From: a bacterium
GTDB taxonomy: Bacteria; Krumholzibacteriota; Krumholzibacteriia; LZORAL124-64-63
Direction of reading: 5' to 3'
NCBI GenBank assembly: GCA_030591105.1
Contig: JAUVBS010000009.1
Coordinates: 1-14,942 of the forward strand
Length of the DNA: 14,942 nt
Below, piece by piece: positions 1-7,262 of the stretch (its first letter is position 1; every line of letters begins with the position of its first letter). Below the pieces are notes generated by a model. It was not told the DNA's origin. It worked only from the letters and a program-made list of their open reading frames with translations, and searched no databases. Position numbers and translations under genes: made by a program.

Positions 1-2
1 AA

Positions 3-2096
3 CCACTCGAGCAATTAGAGACGTTTCTCCAGCAGTTGGCGTTGCGCCACCGGACGATCCTGCCGGTCCTGTTGTACCGACATCTCGACACCGATCTCTG
101 TGTACGACTGTTGCGCGCGGGGCTGTTCGATGCCGTCAGCGTTCCGGTCGACCCACGGCGTTGGACCAGGCTGTGTGCCGACGCCGCTGAGACCGGACGC
201 CGGCAGGCCGCCAGCCGCGATCTGCAGCACCAGGCTCAAGCGACGAGCCGACTGTTGCACGCGCAGCGGCGGCAACTCGGTGAGACGACGGCCCGCGTTA
301 CGGGAGGGTTGCTGCGTAGCCAAGAGCAGCTCGAAGAAGTCAATCGCGAGTTGACCGATCAGATGGAGCAACTGTCGCTGCTCTATCAGTTCGGCCGAGA
401 GCTGAGCGGGTCGCGGAATTGGGATCGGACGCTGGAGGGGCTGCTGCAGAATCTGACCGGTTTCGTCGGCGCTGCGGGCGCCGCGTTGATCCTACGCTCG
501 GCGCCGGGCGGAGAGTACGCGGCACGGCGGACCTACCGCTGGGAAGAGAGCGCCTGGGACCGAGTCGTTCTCAATCTGCAGGGCCAGGTCGATGCCGCGG
601 TCGCCGAGTGTATGTTGGCGCCGGGCATCTTCGGTGTCGGCGCTGATGGCCGCCAGCCCACCGACCAGGACCGCCGCATCATCGCGCTACCCCTGGTGCA
701 CCAGTCAGTCCGGCTCGGTTTCTTGCTGCTGTTGCTGGAATCGGCCGAGAGCCGCGACGCAGTCTCGCGGCGATTCCTGCCTTTTTTGCAGACGGTACAG
801 GTGATTCTCTCGGAGGAAATGGCCGGCGCGCAACTACTGGACCGCATGCGCGACATCGGTGCGTTCAACGCCAGGGTGCTCGAAACCGTCAGCAGTGGTA
901 TCTGGGTGCTCGACGAGAGTGGGCGGACGGTCTACTGCAATCGCGCTGCCCGGCAACTGCTGACCGGCGCGCCGGCGGTGCCCGATCCCGAGGTGGAGTT
1001 CGTGTTCGACGTCGGCCGCGGCCGCCAGCGGCAGGCACCGACGTACCAGCCATCGACCGCTGCGCACACGGCCGCTGCCGGCGAAGATCTACCCGAGCTG
1101 TTTGCCGACGCACGTCTATTACTGGATGATCTCGACGGTGTACTTCTGAGTCAGCTGCGTGATCGGGGTGGCGAACCGTTCCGGGGTGAGGGGCGGATCG
1201 TCGCGGAGCAGGGTGAGACCGTACCGGTGCTGGTGCAGACCTCGACGATGCCGGGCCGTCGTCCCGAAGAGTGCTGGTTGGTGGTCGTCGCTGACGATCT
1301 GCGCGAGGCGCAGAAGCTCGATGCGGCGCGCCGGCATGCCGATCGGCTCGAGGGCCTGGTCGAAATGTCGGCCACGCTCGCCCACGAGATCCGCAACCCG
1401 TTGATGGGGTTGAGTGCGCAGGCCGAATTGCTTGCGGATCAACTCCCAGACGGCGACGATCGATCGCGCTACATCGAGGTGATCACGGCCGAAGTCCAGC
1501 GCATCAACGAGACGATAACTCGCCTGCTGAGTTTCGTCCGTCCCTACCAACCGCGCCTGACAGACACCTCGTTGCTCGAACTCGCGCGGGACAGTCTCGA
1601 GCTGGTCCGACCGGTGGCTGACGATCGGTCGGTGCGTTTGTTACCGTTGCGCGGGCCGCAGGCCGCTGCTGATCCTGCGGATTGGGTCCAGTCCGTCGAC
1701 GGCGCGCAGATCAAACAGGTGCTGCTGAACCTGCTGATCAACGCCATCGACGCCGCCCCGACTGGCGGCGAGGTGGCCTTGGCAATTGATCGTAGCGATC
1801 ACCTGGAGTTGACGGATGCCGACCACGGGACCACACAGCTACTACCCGGCATCGCGCTTACGGTCGCGGATGACGGCGACGGCATCGCGCCGGCGGACTG
1901 GGACCGGATCTTCCGGCCGTTCTTCACCACCAAGAGCTCGGGCACCGGTCTCGGGCTGTCGATATGCCACAAGATCATCACGGCGCACGGCGGAGATATT
2001 CAAGCGCTGCGGGAGTCGAACTACACCCTGTTTCGGGTACAATTGCCCGATGAACGTCCACAGGCCGAACCGACAAAATCACTGGAGGCTTCATGA
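3..2096 (+). CDS. Multidomain sensor histidine kinase (pseudo-receiver, GAF, PAS, HisKA, HATPase), 5' partial
   Basis: The reading frame is open to the left edge, so the start lies outside the window; a TTG at 36 is possible but would begin in mid-domain. The first ~50 codons (RTILPVLLY ... GLFDAVSVPVD) look like the C-terminal half of a receiver domain, with the usual Lys before the final Pro replaced by Val, so it is probably a pseudo-receiver. A coiled-coil-like stretch follows (nt ~200-360), then a GAF-like domain (nt ~370-840) and a PAS-like domain with a long insert (nt ~876-1310). The HisKA domain has the H-box AHEIRNPL with the phospho-acceptor His at nt 1383-1385. The HATPase domain has an N-box (NLLINAIDA, Asn at 1740-1742), a DDGDGI G1 box, FFTTKSSGTGLGLSI (F and G2 boxes), and ends near the stop. 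No membrane segment is visible, so it is likely cytosolic. The stop overlaps the next gene by ATGA, so the two probably form a two-component pair. The signal sensed is unknown. Confidence 0.93.
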   Translation, partial: PLEQLETFLQQLALRHRTILPVLLYRHLDTDLCVRLLRAGLFDAVSVPVDPRRWTRLCADAAETGRRQAASRDLQHQAQATSRLLHAQRRQLGETTARVTGGLLRSQEQLEEVNRELTDQMEQLSLLYQFGRELSGSRNWDRTLEGLLQNLTGFVGAAGAALILRSAPGGEYAARRTYRWEESAWDRVVLNLQGQVDAAVAECMLAPGIFGVGADGRQPTDQDRRIIALPLVHQSVRLGFLLLLLESAESRDAVSRRFLPFLQTVQVILSEEMAGAQLLDRMRDIGAFNARVLETVSSGIWVLDESGRTVYCNRAARQLLTGAPAVPDPEVEFVFDVGRGRQRQAPTYQPSTAAHTAAAGEDLPELFADARLLLDDLDGVLLSQLRDRGGEPFRGEGRIVAEQGETVPVLVQTSTMPGRRPEECWLVVVADDLREAQKLDAARRHADRLEGLVEMSATLAHEIRNPLMGLSAQAELLADQLPDGDDRSRYIEVITAEVQRINETITRLLSFVRPYQPRLTDTSLLELARDSLELVRPVADDRSVRLLPLRGPQAAADPADWVQSVDGAQIKQVLLNLLINAIDAAPTGGEVALAIDRSDHLELTDADHGTTQLLPGIALTVADDGDGIAPADWDRIFRPFFTTKSSGTGLGLSICHKIITAHGGDIQALRESNYTLFRVQLPDERPQAEPTKSLEAS

Positions 2097-3544
2097 GCAA
2101 GAAAATCCTGGTGGTCGACGACGAAGCGACCATCCGTCTCTCACTGGTAGAGGCGTTGAGTGCCGAAGGCTATAGCGTCGAAGCAGCCGAGACCGGTGAG
2201 GAGGCGCTCGCCCGTACCCACAGCACTGCCTTCGATCTGCTGGTGACCGATCTGAAGCTACCCGGTGTAACCGGATTGGAACTTCTACAGGCGATCCGCA
2301 ACCAAGGCCAGCAGGTCCCGGTGATCATGATGACCGCCTATGGCGATGTCGATACGGCCGTGGCTGCCATGCGTCTGGGGGCGTACGATTTCATCGCGAA
2401 ACCGTTCAAGCTTGCCGCCATCAAGAAACAGGTTCGGATGGCGTTGAAAGTTACGGTGGAGGCGACCCGTGCCGCTGCGCGTGTCGTTCCGTCCGGCGCG
2501 GCGATCGTCGCTGCGGACGGTGCGACCACCGATGGTCGGTATATGCAGATGATCCGCGCTTGCCCTGGCCTGGCCAAGATCGCCCGGATCCTCGAGAAAG
2601 TCGGCAGTAGCCGAAGCGGCAACGACACCTCGATTCTGATCCAGGGTGAGTCGGGGTCCGGCAAGGAGATCATTGCGCGGGCGGTACACGAGATGAGTGG
2701 AACTCGCGGGCAGCCGTTCATGGAAATCAACTGTGCTGCAGTGCCGGAGACCTTGCTCGAAAGCGAACTTTTCGGCCACGAGAAAGGTGCCTTCACTGAC
2801 GCCAAGACCCGCAAGGAAGGCCTATTCGAACTGGCCGGTCAGGGGACCATTTTCCTCGATGAGATCGGGGAGATGGGAATCTTGCTGCAGGCCCGTTTGC
2901 TGCGGGTGATCGAGAACCGTCGGTTACGCCGCGTCGGCGGCAAAGAGGAACTCGACGTGCGGGCACGCATCGTCGCAGCGACCAATCGACGCTTGACCGA
3001 AGCGATCGATGCGGGCGAGTTCCGCAACGACCTGTACTACCGGCTGCAGGTGGTCGAGATCGACGTACCGCCGCTTCGCGAGCGGCCACAGGACCTCGAA
3101 ATCCTGCTCAATCACTTCATACGCGAGTTCGACAGCCAGCTCGGCTTGCAGACCGAACCGGGCAGTGCAGCTCTGATCGAGCTGCTGCAGAGATATCCGT
3201 GGCCCGGTAACGTACGGGAGCTGAAGAACGTGCTCAAGCGCATCATGATCCTCGAGGAGCCGAAACGGTTGCAACCGGATCATTTCCCGGCACACGTCCT
3301 CGAAGGTCGTAACCCGCGTTCGGCCTCGCGGCAACAAGCAGTCGGTTCAGCCACCGGTATGGTGCCGCTGGCTGAAGTGGAGAAGCTGCACATCCTCTAC
3401 GTCTTGGAGATGACCGGGAACAACAAGTCCAAGGCGTCGCGCATACTCGGGATCAGCCGGCAAACCTTGCGTGAGAAGCTGCGCCTCTACGAGAGGCAGC
3501 AACAGGCCGCTGCCGGTATGCAAGCCGATCAGGCCGAAGTGTGA
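2093..3544 (+). CDS. NtrC-type sigma-54-dependent response regulator
   Basis: This is a 483-residue three-domain regulator. Residues 1-120 are a receiver with acidic pocket D9/D10, phospho-acceptor D53 (TDLKLPG), T81 and K103. The AAA+ domain has Walker A GESGSGKE at 185-192 and Walker B FLDEIGEM with D256/E257, plus the WPGNVREL motif. The C-terminal ~45 residues form a Fis-type helix-turn-helix (KSKASRILGISRQTLREKL). The sigma-54-contacting loop, normally GAFTGA, reads GAFTDA at 232-237; from memory this variant occurs in other NtrC-family proteins, but it differs from the second regulator in this window. The start is supported by GGAGG at 2084-2088 and by ATGA overlap with the upstream kinase, its likely partner. 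An NtrC-type regulator just ahead of flagellar genes suggests control of flagellar sigma-54 promoters, but the targets are inferred only. Confidence 0.95.
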   Translation: MSKKILVVDDEATIRLSLVEALSAEGYSVEAAETGEEALARTHSTAFDLLVTDLKLPGVTGLELLQAIRNQGQQVPVIMMTAYGDVDTAVAAMRLGAYDFIAKPFKLAAIKKQVRMALKVTVEATRAAARVVPSGAAIVAADGATTDGRYMQMIRACPGLAKIARILEKVGSSRSGNDTSILIQGESGSGKEIIARAVHEMSGTRGQPFMEINCAAVPETLLESELFGHEKGAFTDAKTRKEGLFELAGQGTIFLDEIGEMGILLQARLLRVIENRRLRRVGGKEELDVRARIVAATNRRLTEAIDAGEFRNDLYYRLQVVEIDVPPLRERPQDLEILLNHFIREFDSQLGLQTEPGSAALIELLQRYPWPGNVRELKNVLKRIMILEEPKRLQPDHFPAHVLEGRNPRSASRQQAVGSATGMVPLAEVEKLHILYVLEMTGNNKSKASRILGISRQTLREKLRLYERQQQAAAGMQADQAEV

Positions 3545-3567
3545 GAGACTAACCGCCCGTCAGTCGA

Positions 3568-3592
3568 ACGCAGGGCTGCTGCGGCCCTGCGT
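3568..3592 (+). terminator. Possible terminator hairpin after the first regulator gene
   Basis: A perfect 9-bp stem, ACGCAGGGC pairing with GCCCTGCGT, encloses a 7-base loop and begins 24 bases after the regulator's stop codon. Position and stem strength fit a terminator, but no T-run follows (AGGCTGAAG), so it is not a textbook intrinsic terminator. It could instead be an RNA 3'-end stabiliser. Confidence 0.4.
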
Positions 3593-3744
3593 AGGCTGAA
3601 GAAGGTCTCGAAACGAGGTCGAATCCGGCCTGCCGACTGTACGACTGAGCGATGGTTGCGCGCAGCGATAACCTGTAGCGGCAAGCCGTAGTGAACCCCA
3701 GCTGGCGCCCGGCCGCCGGAAATCTTTGCCTACCAATCCGGTGA

Positions 3745-3760
3745 GTGGGCCGTTGCCCAC
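3745..3760 (+). repeat. Perfect short hairpin in the intergenic region
   Basis: GTGGGC and GCCCAC form a perfect 6-bp stem around a CGTT loop. A second weaker stem (CTGG...CCAG) follows immediately downstream. The function is unknown; it could be part of a structured RNA. Confidence 0.35.
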
Positions 3761-3797
3761 AAACTGGCCACCTCTGTCCAGAAGAGTGACCCCACCG

Positions 3798-3812
3798 ACG
3801 GCGTCGTGCCGT
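3798..3812 (+). repeat. Hairpin followed by a T-rich stretch
   Basis: ACGGC and GCCGT pair around a 5-base loop (GTCGT) and are followed by TTCATTTC. This resembles a weak intrinsic terminator on the + strand, but the stem is only 5 bp and the T tract is interrupted, so the assignment is tentative. Confidence 0.25.
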
Positions 3813-3862
3813 TTCATTTCGTAATGGGCGGCGGACGGTGATATACCCCGCCGCGGTCGTAT

Positions 3863-3875
3863 CCGTTGATAACGG
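3863..3875. promoter_or_regulatory. Candidate operator dyad 1 upstream of the sigma-54 promoter
   Basis: CCGTT-GAT-AACGG is a perfect 5-bp dyad lying about 90 bases upstream of the -24 element, a normal distance for an NtrC-type activator site. A second, unrelated-looking dyad lies 60 bases downstream. This rests on symmetry and position only. Confidence 0.25.
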
Positions 3876-3922
3876 CCTGATAAAATGTCCTTTCGGGCAG
3901 TGGCGTCGCCCGGTGTGTGCGC

Positions 3923-3935
3923 CAACCACCGGTTG
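3923..3935. promoter_or_regulatory. Candidate operator dyad 2 upstream of the sigma-54 promoter
   Basis: CAACC-ACC-GGTTG is a perfect 5-bp dyad about 30 bases upstream of the -24 element. It could be a regulator site, but it is short and could occur by chance. Confidence 0.22.
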
Positions 3936-3963
3936 TGAAACCCACTGTCGTTGTTCAGCGGTA

Positions 3964-3978
3964 GGGCATGTCGTTTGC
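3964..3978 (+). promoter_or_regulatory. Sigma-54 promoter of the flagellar operon
   Basis: GGGCATGTCGTTTGC matches the sigma-54 consensus TGGCAC-N5-TTGC at the invariant GG (3965-3966) and GC (3977-3978) with the required spacing, and has the flanking CA and TT; only the first T is replaced by G. The predicted transcription start is near 3990, leaving about 20 bases of leader before the ATG at 4011. This rules against the TTG at 3951, which lies upstream of the promoter. Two NtrC-type activators are encoded in the same window. Confidence 0.7.
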
Positions 3979-4010
3979 GGATAGTTGCGGGAATAGGGAC
4001 GCGGTATGCC

Positions 4011-4757
4011 ATGAAGGGGCATGATTTGACTACGCCTAAACACTACTGCCGGCCGGGAATCGCTGCGACTGTGTTGGCGGTTGCCGTGCAGACCGTAGCG
4101 GCACCAGCGGTGGCGGTTTCACTGGCTGATCTGACTGCGACCGAGATGGGCGGCTACCAACGGTGGCTCTATTCCCTCGACCAGATGGGAAATTGGCCGA
4201 TCCAACCCGAAATTACCGACACGGCCCTGGCATTGCGCGACGCCATCGCCGCCGCCGATAGCGCCAGAGTCGATGGATTACTGGCGCAACTCTCAGCGCA
4301 TACCGACGGAATGACGGACGTTACGCGTTACTGGTATGCATTTGCCTTGGCGGACCGTCAGCGATGGGCGGCAAGCCTCGAGCAGTTGCGATTACTGTTG
4401 ATCGGCGAAGGTCTGCCGCGTAGCCTCGGTGCCTCCGAACGCGCCTGGGTGCTCATCGCCACGGCCGACCACTTTTTCCTGCTCGACGGCAAACGCCAAG
4501 CGCGTGACCTCTACTCGCTGCTTTCGGTCAGCGATCGGTCTGGAGTGCGCCTTTGGGGCGAGTATCAGCTCGCGAATCTCGATTTTCTCTATGCAGACTA
4601 TCGGCGCGCCGCTGCGACCTACGAGCAGCTCTGTGGCGCCCCAGAAGCGGGCCGCTGGCGGGCACAGGCGTGCGCCATGGCCGAGGTAGCCCGCGAGCTG
4701 AACCAGATCAAGGTGGAGGGTGAGCCGTATGGCACCGCAGCCTACTACGGCCGGTGA
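4011..4757 (+). CDS. Exported alpha-helical (TPR-like) protein at the head of the flagellar operon
   Basis: This is a 248-residue protein of unknown function. The N-terminus looks like a Sec signal peptide: basic residues and histidines (MKGHDLTTPKHY), a hydrophobic core (GIAATVLAVAV) and a likely cleavage after AVA near residue 36. The mature part is helical with aromatic/alanine pairs typical of TPR-like repeats (WYAFALADRQRWAASLEQL; GEYQLANLDFLYADYRRAAATYEQL), so a periplasmic or surface scaffold role is plausible. The ATG at 4011 is chosen because it sits about 20 bases after the predicted sigma-54 transcription start and directly begins the signal peptide; the upstream TTG at 3951 would put 20 residues ahead of it and precede the promoter. 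The 3' end overlaps the FlgN-like gene by 29 bases. A role in flagellar assembly or the periplasmic part of the motor is inferred only from location. Confidence 0.85.
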   Translation: MKGHDLTTPKHYCRPGIAATVLAVAVQTVAAPAVAVSLADLTATEMGGYQRWLYSLDQMGNWPIQPEITDTALALRDAIAAADSARVDGLLAQLSAHTDGMTDVTRYWYAFALADRQRWAASLEQLRLLLIGEGLPRSLGASERAWVLIATADHFFLLDGKRQARDLYSLLSVSDRSGVRLWGEYQLANLDFLYADYRRAAATYEQLCGAPEAGRWRAQACAMAEVARELNQIKVEGEPYGTAAYYGR

Positions 4758-5124
4758 TATGCTCGGCCAGGAGAAGCGGTTACTCGACCGGCTCCTCGTG
4801 CTCTACACGCAAGAGCAGGGAGTCTATCGCGAGGTGCTGGAGCTGTCGCGGCGTCAGGGGGAGATCGTCGCCAGCGGCGGTACCGTCGAACAGGTGCGCC
4901 GGGTGCTCGAGCGCAAGAACACCTGTCTCGAGGCGATTCGGCATCTCGAAGGTACCGAACAGCAAGCCAAGGCGGCCTGGGAAACGGGCCGTGACGGCTG
5001 GAGTGCGGCGGCCCGGGCTCGGTTGCACCAGGCGCTGCAAGAGGTCGGTCAACTGATCGAAGAGATTCTACTGTGCGAGGAAGCGAACGATCGACATCTG
5101 CTCCAGTTGACGAGGTCCGACTGA
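4729..5124 (+). CDS. flgN: FlgN/FliT-like flagellar export chaperone
   Basis: This 131-residue, all-helical protein has the size and heptad-like leucine pattern of FlgN (LLDRLLVLYTQEQGVYREVLELSRRQGEIV..., then VRRVLERKNTCLEAIRHLE and a C-terminal long helix ending LLQLTRSD). FlgN is the cytosolic chaperone for the hook-filament junction proteins FlgK and FlgL and delivers them to the export gate. The ATG at 4729 is preferred over GTG at 4720 because GGAGGG at 4715-4720 is spaced 8 bases from it. The gene overlaps the upstream gene and its stop shares a base with the next start (TGATG). Sequence conservation in this family is low, so the call rests on length, helical pattern and context. A FliT-type or generic coiled-coil chaperone is the alternative. 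Confidence 0.65.
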   Translation: MAPQPTTAGDMLGQEKRLLDRLLVLYTQEQGVYREVLELSRRQGEIVASGGTVEQVRRVLERKNTCLEAIRHLEGTEQQAKAAWETGRDGWSAAARARLHQALQEVGQLIEEILLCEEANDRHLLQLTRSD

Positions 5125-5885
5125 TGCTAGCGAGGCAGTCGACGGTGCTATCGCCACCCAACCAGCGACCACAGATATCGCCGCCACGGGCCGAGAATCG
5201 GCAGAGCCGGCTACTTCATGGATATCTTCATAAAACAAGCAATAGTCTATGCGGGATAAAAGGTTACGCAAGCCTCATTGTCGACGGTATTCCGCTGGAC
5301 GGCTGCACGGAACGGTGGGCGCGCAAGATCATCGCCGAGGTCGAACAGCTCGAAGCGATCTACCGGTCGGTCCAGGACATGGCTTTTCCCGCACAGAAAC
5401 AGTCGGCCGGCGCCGATCTCGACGCGACGCTCCGTCGCGCGGTGATCGCCGCCGAACGGCGTCATCCGAACCTCTGTGTGCGCTGCTGCGCCGGCCCGCC
5501 CGGCGATCTGCTCCTGCCGGCTCACGACCTCGAACTGGCGCTGGCCGAGATTCTGGCCAACTGCGCCGAGGGCGACGGCGACACCGCGGCGGTGCAGGTG
5601 ACCGTACGCACGCTCACGCGAGGTGATCGAAGTCTGGCGCTGCTGCTGCGCGACGACGGTCCCGGTCTAAGACCCGGTCTGATCAACGAGGCCGCTGATC
5701 CGTTCGTGACGACCAAGGCTGGCCATCTCGGTATCGGGCTTGCCCGGGTCGACACTCTCATGGACATGTACGGGCTCAACTGGACGCTGCGCAGTCTGCC
5801 CGGCATGGGTACGGCGATCGAACTCACGGTGGCGATGCCGCGCGACGGTGGTCGCAGCGAAGCGGCCAAGGGGAGTGCGAGGTAA
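5124..5885 (+). CDS. Small soluble histidine kinase, FlrB/FleS-like
   Basis: This 253-residue kinase has no membrane or recognisable sensory domain, only a ~30-residue N-terminal tail, a dimerisation/phospho-acceptor region and a HATPase domain. The likely phospho-acceptor is H36 in LHKTSNSLCGIKGYASL, where Lys follows the His instead of the usual acidic residue. The HATPase shows an N-box with one conserved Asn (EILANCAEG), a G1 box (RDDGPGL), an F-box (DPFVTTK) and a G2 box (GHLGIGLARV). The start is supported by GAGG at 5112-5115 and by the TGATG overlap with the FlgN-like gene; an in-frame upstream extension to 5073 is unlikely. The gene ends 2 bases before a sigma-54 response regulator, its obvious partner. 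FlrB of Vibrio is also a soluble kinase paired with an NtrC-type regulator for flagellar genes, so a similar role is inferred. Confidence 0.88.
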   Translation: MLARQSTVLSPPNQRPQISPPRAENRQSRLLHGYLHKTSNSLCGIKGYASLIVDGIPLDGCTERWARKIIAEVEQLEAIYRSVQDMAFPAQKQSAGADLDATLRRAVIAAERRHPNLCVRCCAGPPGDLLLPAHDLELALAEILANCAEGDGDTAAVQVTVRTLTRGDRSLALLLRDDGPGLRPGLINEAADPFVTTKAGHLGIGLARVDTLMDMYGLNWTLRSLPGMGTAIELTVAMPRDGGRSEAAKGSAR

Positions 5886-5887
5886 CC

Positions 5888-7258
5888 ATGACGAAAAAGC
5901 ACCGCGTTCTCGTGGTGGATGATGAGCAAGCGATGCGCGACTTCCTGACCGCATCGATGACCGGCAAGTACCAGGTGACCGCCGTGGCGAACGGTGCCGA
6001 GGCCATCGACCTGCTGCATCGAAAGCGCTACGACCTCGTGCTGTCGGACGTGCGGATGCCAGGTTGCGACGGACTGGCGCTACTCGCGTTCATCCGTAGC
6101 GAGCTAGAGGAACCGCCGTTGGTCATCATGATGACCGCCTTCGGTACGATCAAGGAAGCGGTTGAGGCGACCAAGCAAGGAGCCCTGGACTACCTGACCA
6201 AGCCGTTCGGCATGGATCAGCTCGAGCACGTGTTTGATCGAGCTTTTGAGCTACGCAAACTGCGTACGGAGAATCGTACCCTCCGCTCAACACTGCGCAC
6301 AGAGCGCGAGAACCTCGGGCTGCTCGGTACCAGCCGCGCAATGGACCAGCTACGCGACCAGATCCGCATGATCGCCGACGCCCGCGGCACGGTGTTATTG
6401 CAGGGTGAGAGCGGCACCGGCAAGGAGATCGCCGCCCGCGCCATTCACGAAGCCGGTTGCCGTTGCGAACGGCCCTTCATCCGCATCAACTGCGCGGCGA
6501 TCCCCGAGACGCTGCTCGAATCGGAGTTGTTCGGCTACGAGCGGGGAGCGTTCACCGGAGCGGTCCAGGCGCGCCAGGGCAAATTCGAACTGGCCGACGG
6601 CGGCACGCTGCTACTCGACGAGATCAGCGAGATGCCGTTCGCCATGCAGGCCAAGCTGCTGCGTGTCCTTCAAGAACGCGAATTCATGCGGCTCGGCGCA
6701 AAGTACGCGATCAAGACCGACGTGCGGATCGTGGCGACGACCAACTGCGTTCTGAAGGAAGAGATCAGGGCCAAGCGGTTTCGCGAAGACCTCTATTACC
6801 GGCTCAACGTCATCCCGTTGACGATCGTCCCTTTACGCGAACGCAGGGAAGACATCCCACTACTTGCCGACCATTTTTGCCGCGCCTTCTGTGCCGAAAA
6901 CGGCAAGGGAGTGCTGGCGATAAGCGAGGCGGCGCTGCGCAGCCTCGTCGCGCTCGATTGGCCTGGCAACGTACGCCAGTTGCAGAACGTCATCGAGCGG
7001 GCCGTGATCATGTCGAACGGGCCGGTACTGGATGAGACGATCCTCGGCTTGGCCGACGAGATGGACGGTATCGAGGCGAAGCTCGATCTCGACCGCGGAG
7101 TCACCCTGAAAGAGATGGAACGCGAGCTCATCCTGCGCAAGCTGCGCCTGACCGGTGGCAACCGCACCCGGACCGCCAGCGAACTCGGTATCAGTGTCCG
7201 CACCCTGCGCAACAAGTTGCACATCTACCACGCGTCCGGCGTGAAGATACCGGGCTGA
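5888..7258 (+). CDS. NtrC-type sigma-54 response regulator, FlrC/FleR-like flagellar activator
   Basis: This 456-residue regulator has a receiver (D11/D12, phospho-acceptor D54 in SDVRMPG, T in MMTAFG, K in TKPFG), a short linker helix, and a full AAA+ domain. Walker A is GESGTGKE at 173-180, the canonical sigma-54 contact loop GAFTGA is at 220-225, Walker B is LLLDEISEM, and WPGNVRQL follows. The C-terminus is a Fis-like helix-turn-helix ([19 protein letters not shown]). The ATG at 5888 has GAGG five bases upstream and follows the kinase gene by 2 bases; flgB starts 4 bases after its stop. Sitting inside the structural operon next to its kinase, it most likely activates flagellar sigma-54 promoters such as those at 3964 and 13821. 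That target assignment is inference. Confidence 0.95.
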   Translation: MTKKHRVLVVDDEQAMRDFLTASMTGKYQVTAVANGAEAIDLLHRKRYDLVLSDVRMPGCDGLALLAFIRSELEEPPLVIMMTAFGTIKEAVEATKQGALDYLTKPFGMDQLEHVFDRAFELRKLRTENRTLRSTLRTERENLGLLGTSRAMDQLRDQIRMIADARGTVLLQGESGTGKEIAARAIHEAGCRCERPFIRINCAAIPETLLESELFGYERGAFTGAVQARQGKFELADGGTLLLDEISEMPFAMQAKLLRVLQEREFMRLGAKYAIKTDVRIVATTNCVLKEEIRAKRFREDLYYRLNVIPLTIVPLRERREDIPLLADHFCRAFCAENGKGVLAISEAALRSLVALDWPGNVRQLQNVIERAVIMSNGPVLDETILGLADEMDGIEAKLDLDRGVTLKEMERELILRKLRLTGGNRTRTASELGISVRTLRNKLHIYHASGVKIPG

Positions 7259-7262
7259 GACG

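Larger units (their letters stand above)
3545..4010 (+). other. Intergenic region of 466 bases, hairpin-rich, promoter at its downstream end
   Basis: No convincing gene lies here. Minus-strand open frames cross it, but they have arginine/proline-rich, low-order translations and weaker GC bias at third codon positions than the neighbouring genes. Several inverted repeats are visible: 3568-3592, 3605-3621 (CTCG-AAA-CGAG core), 3745-3760, 3798-3812, 3863-3875 and 3923-3935. A sigma-54 promoter lies at 3964-3978. The region separates the first kinase/regulator pair from the flagellar operon and probably holds a terminator for the former and activator binding sites for the latter. The hairpin density could also mean a structured leader or small RNA, which I cannot match to a known family. 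Confidence 0.6.

Noticed and set aside
3866..3886. TTGATA and TAAAAT as a sigma-70 promoter
   Set aside because: The two boxes are only 9 bases apart, far short of the usual 16-18.
3951..4010. TTG start giving a 268-residue form of the exported protein
   Set aside because: It lies upstream of the predicted sigma-54 promoter and would place 20 residues before the signal peptide; ATG 4011 fits promoter, leader and signal sequence.
3549..4043. Minus-strand open frames (164 and 150 codons) across the intergenic region
   Set aside because: Translations are Arg/Pro-rich without domain-like patterns, third-position GC is lower than in neighbouring genes, and they would run against the promoter for 4011.
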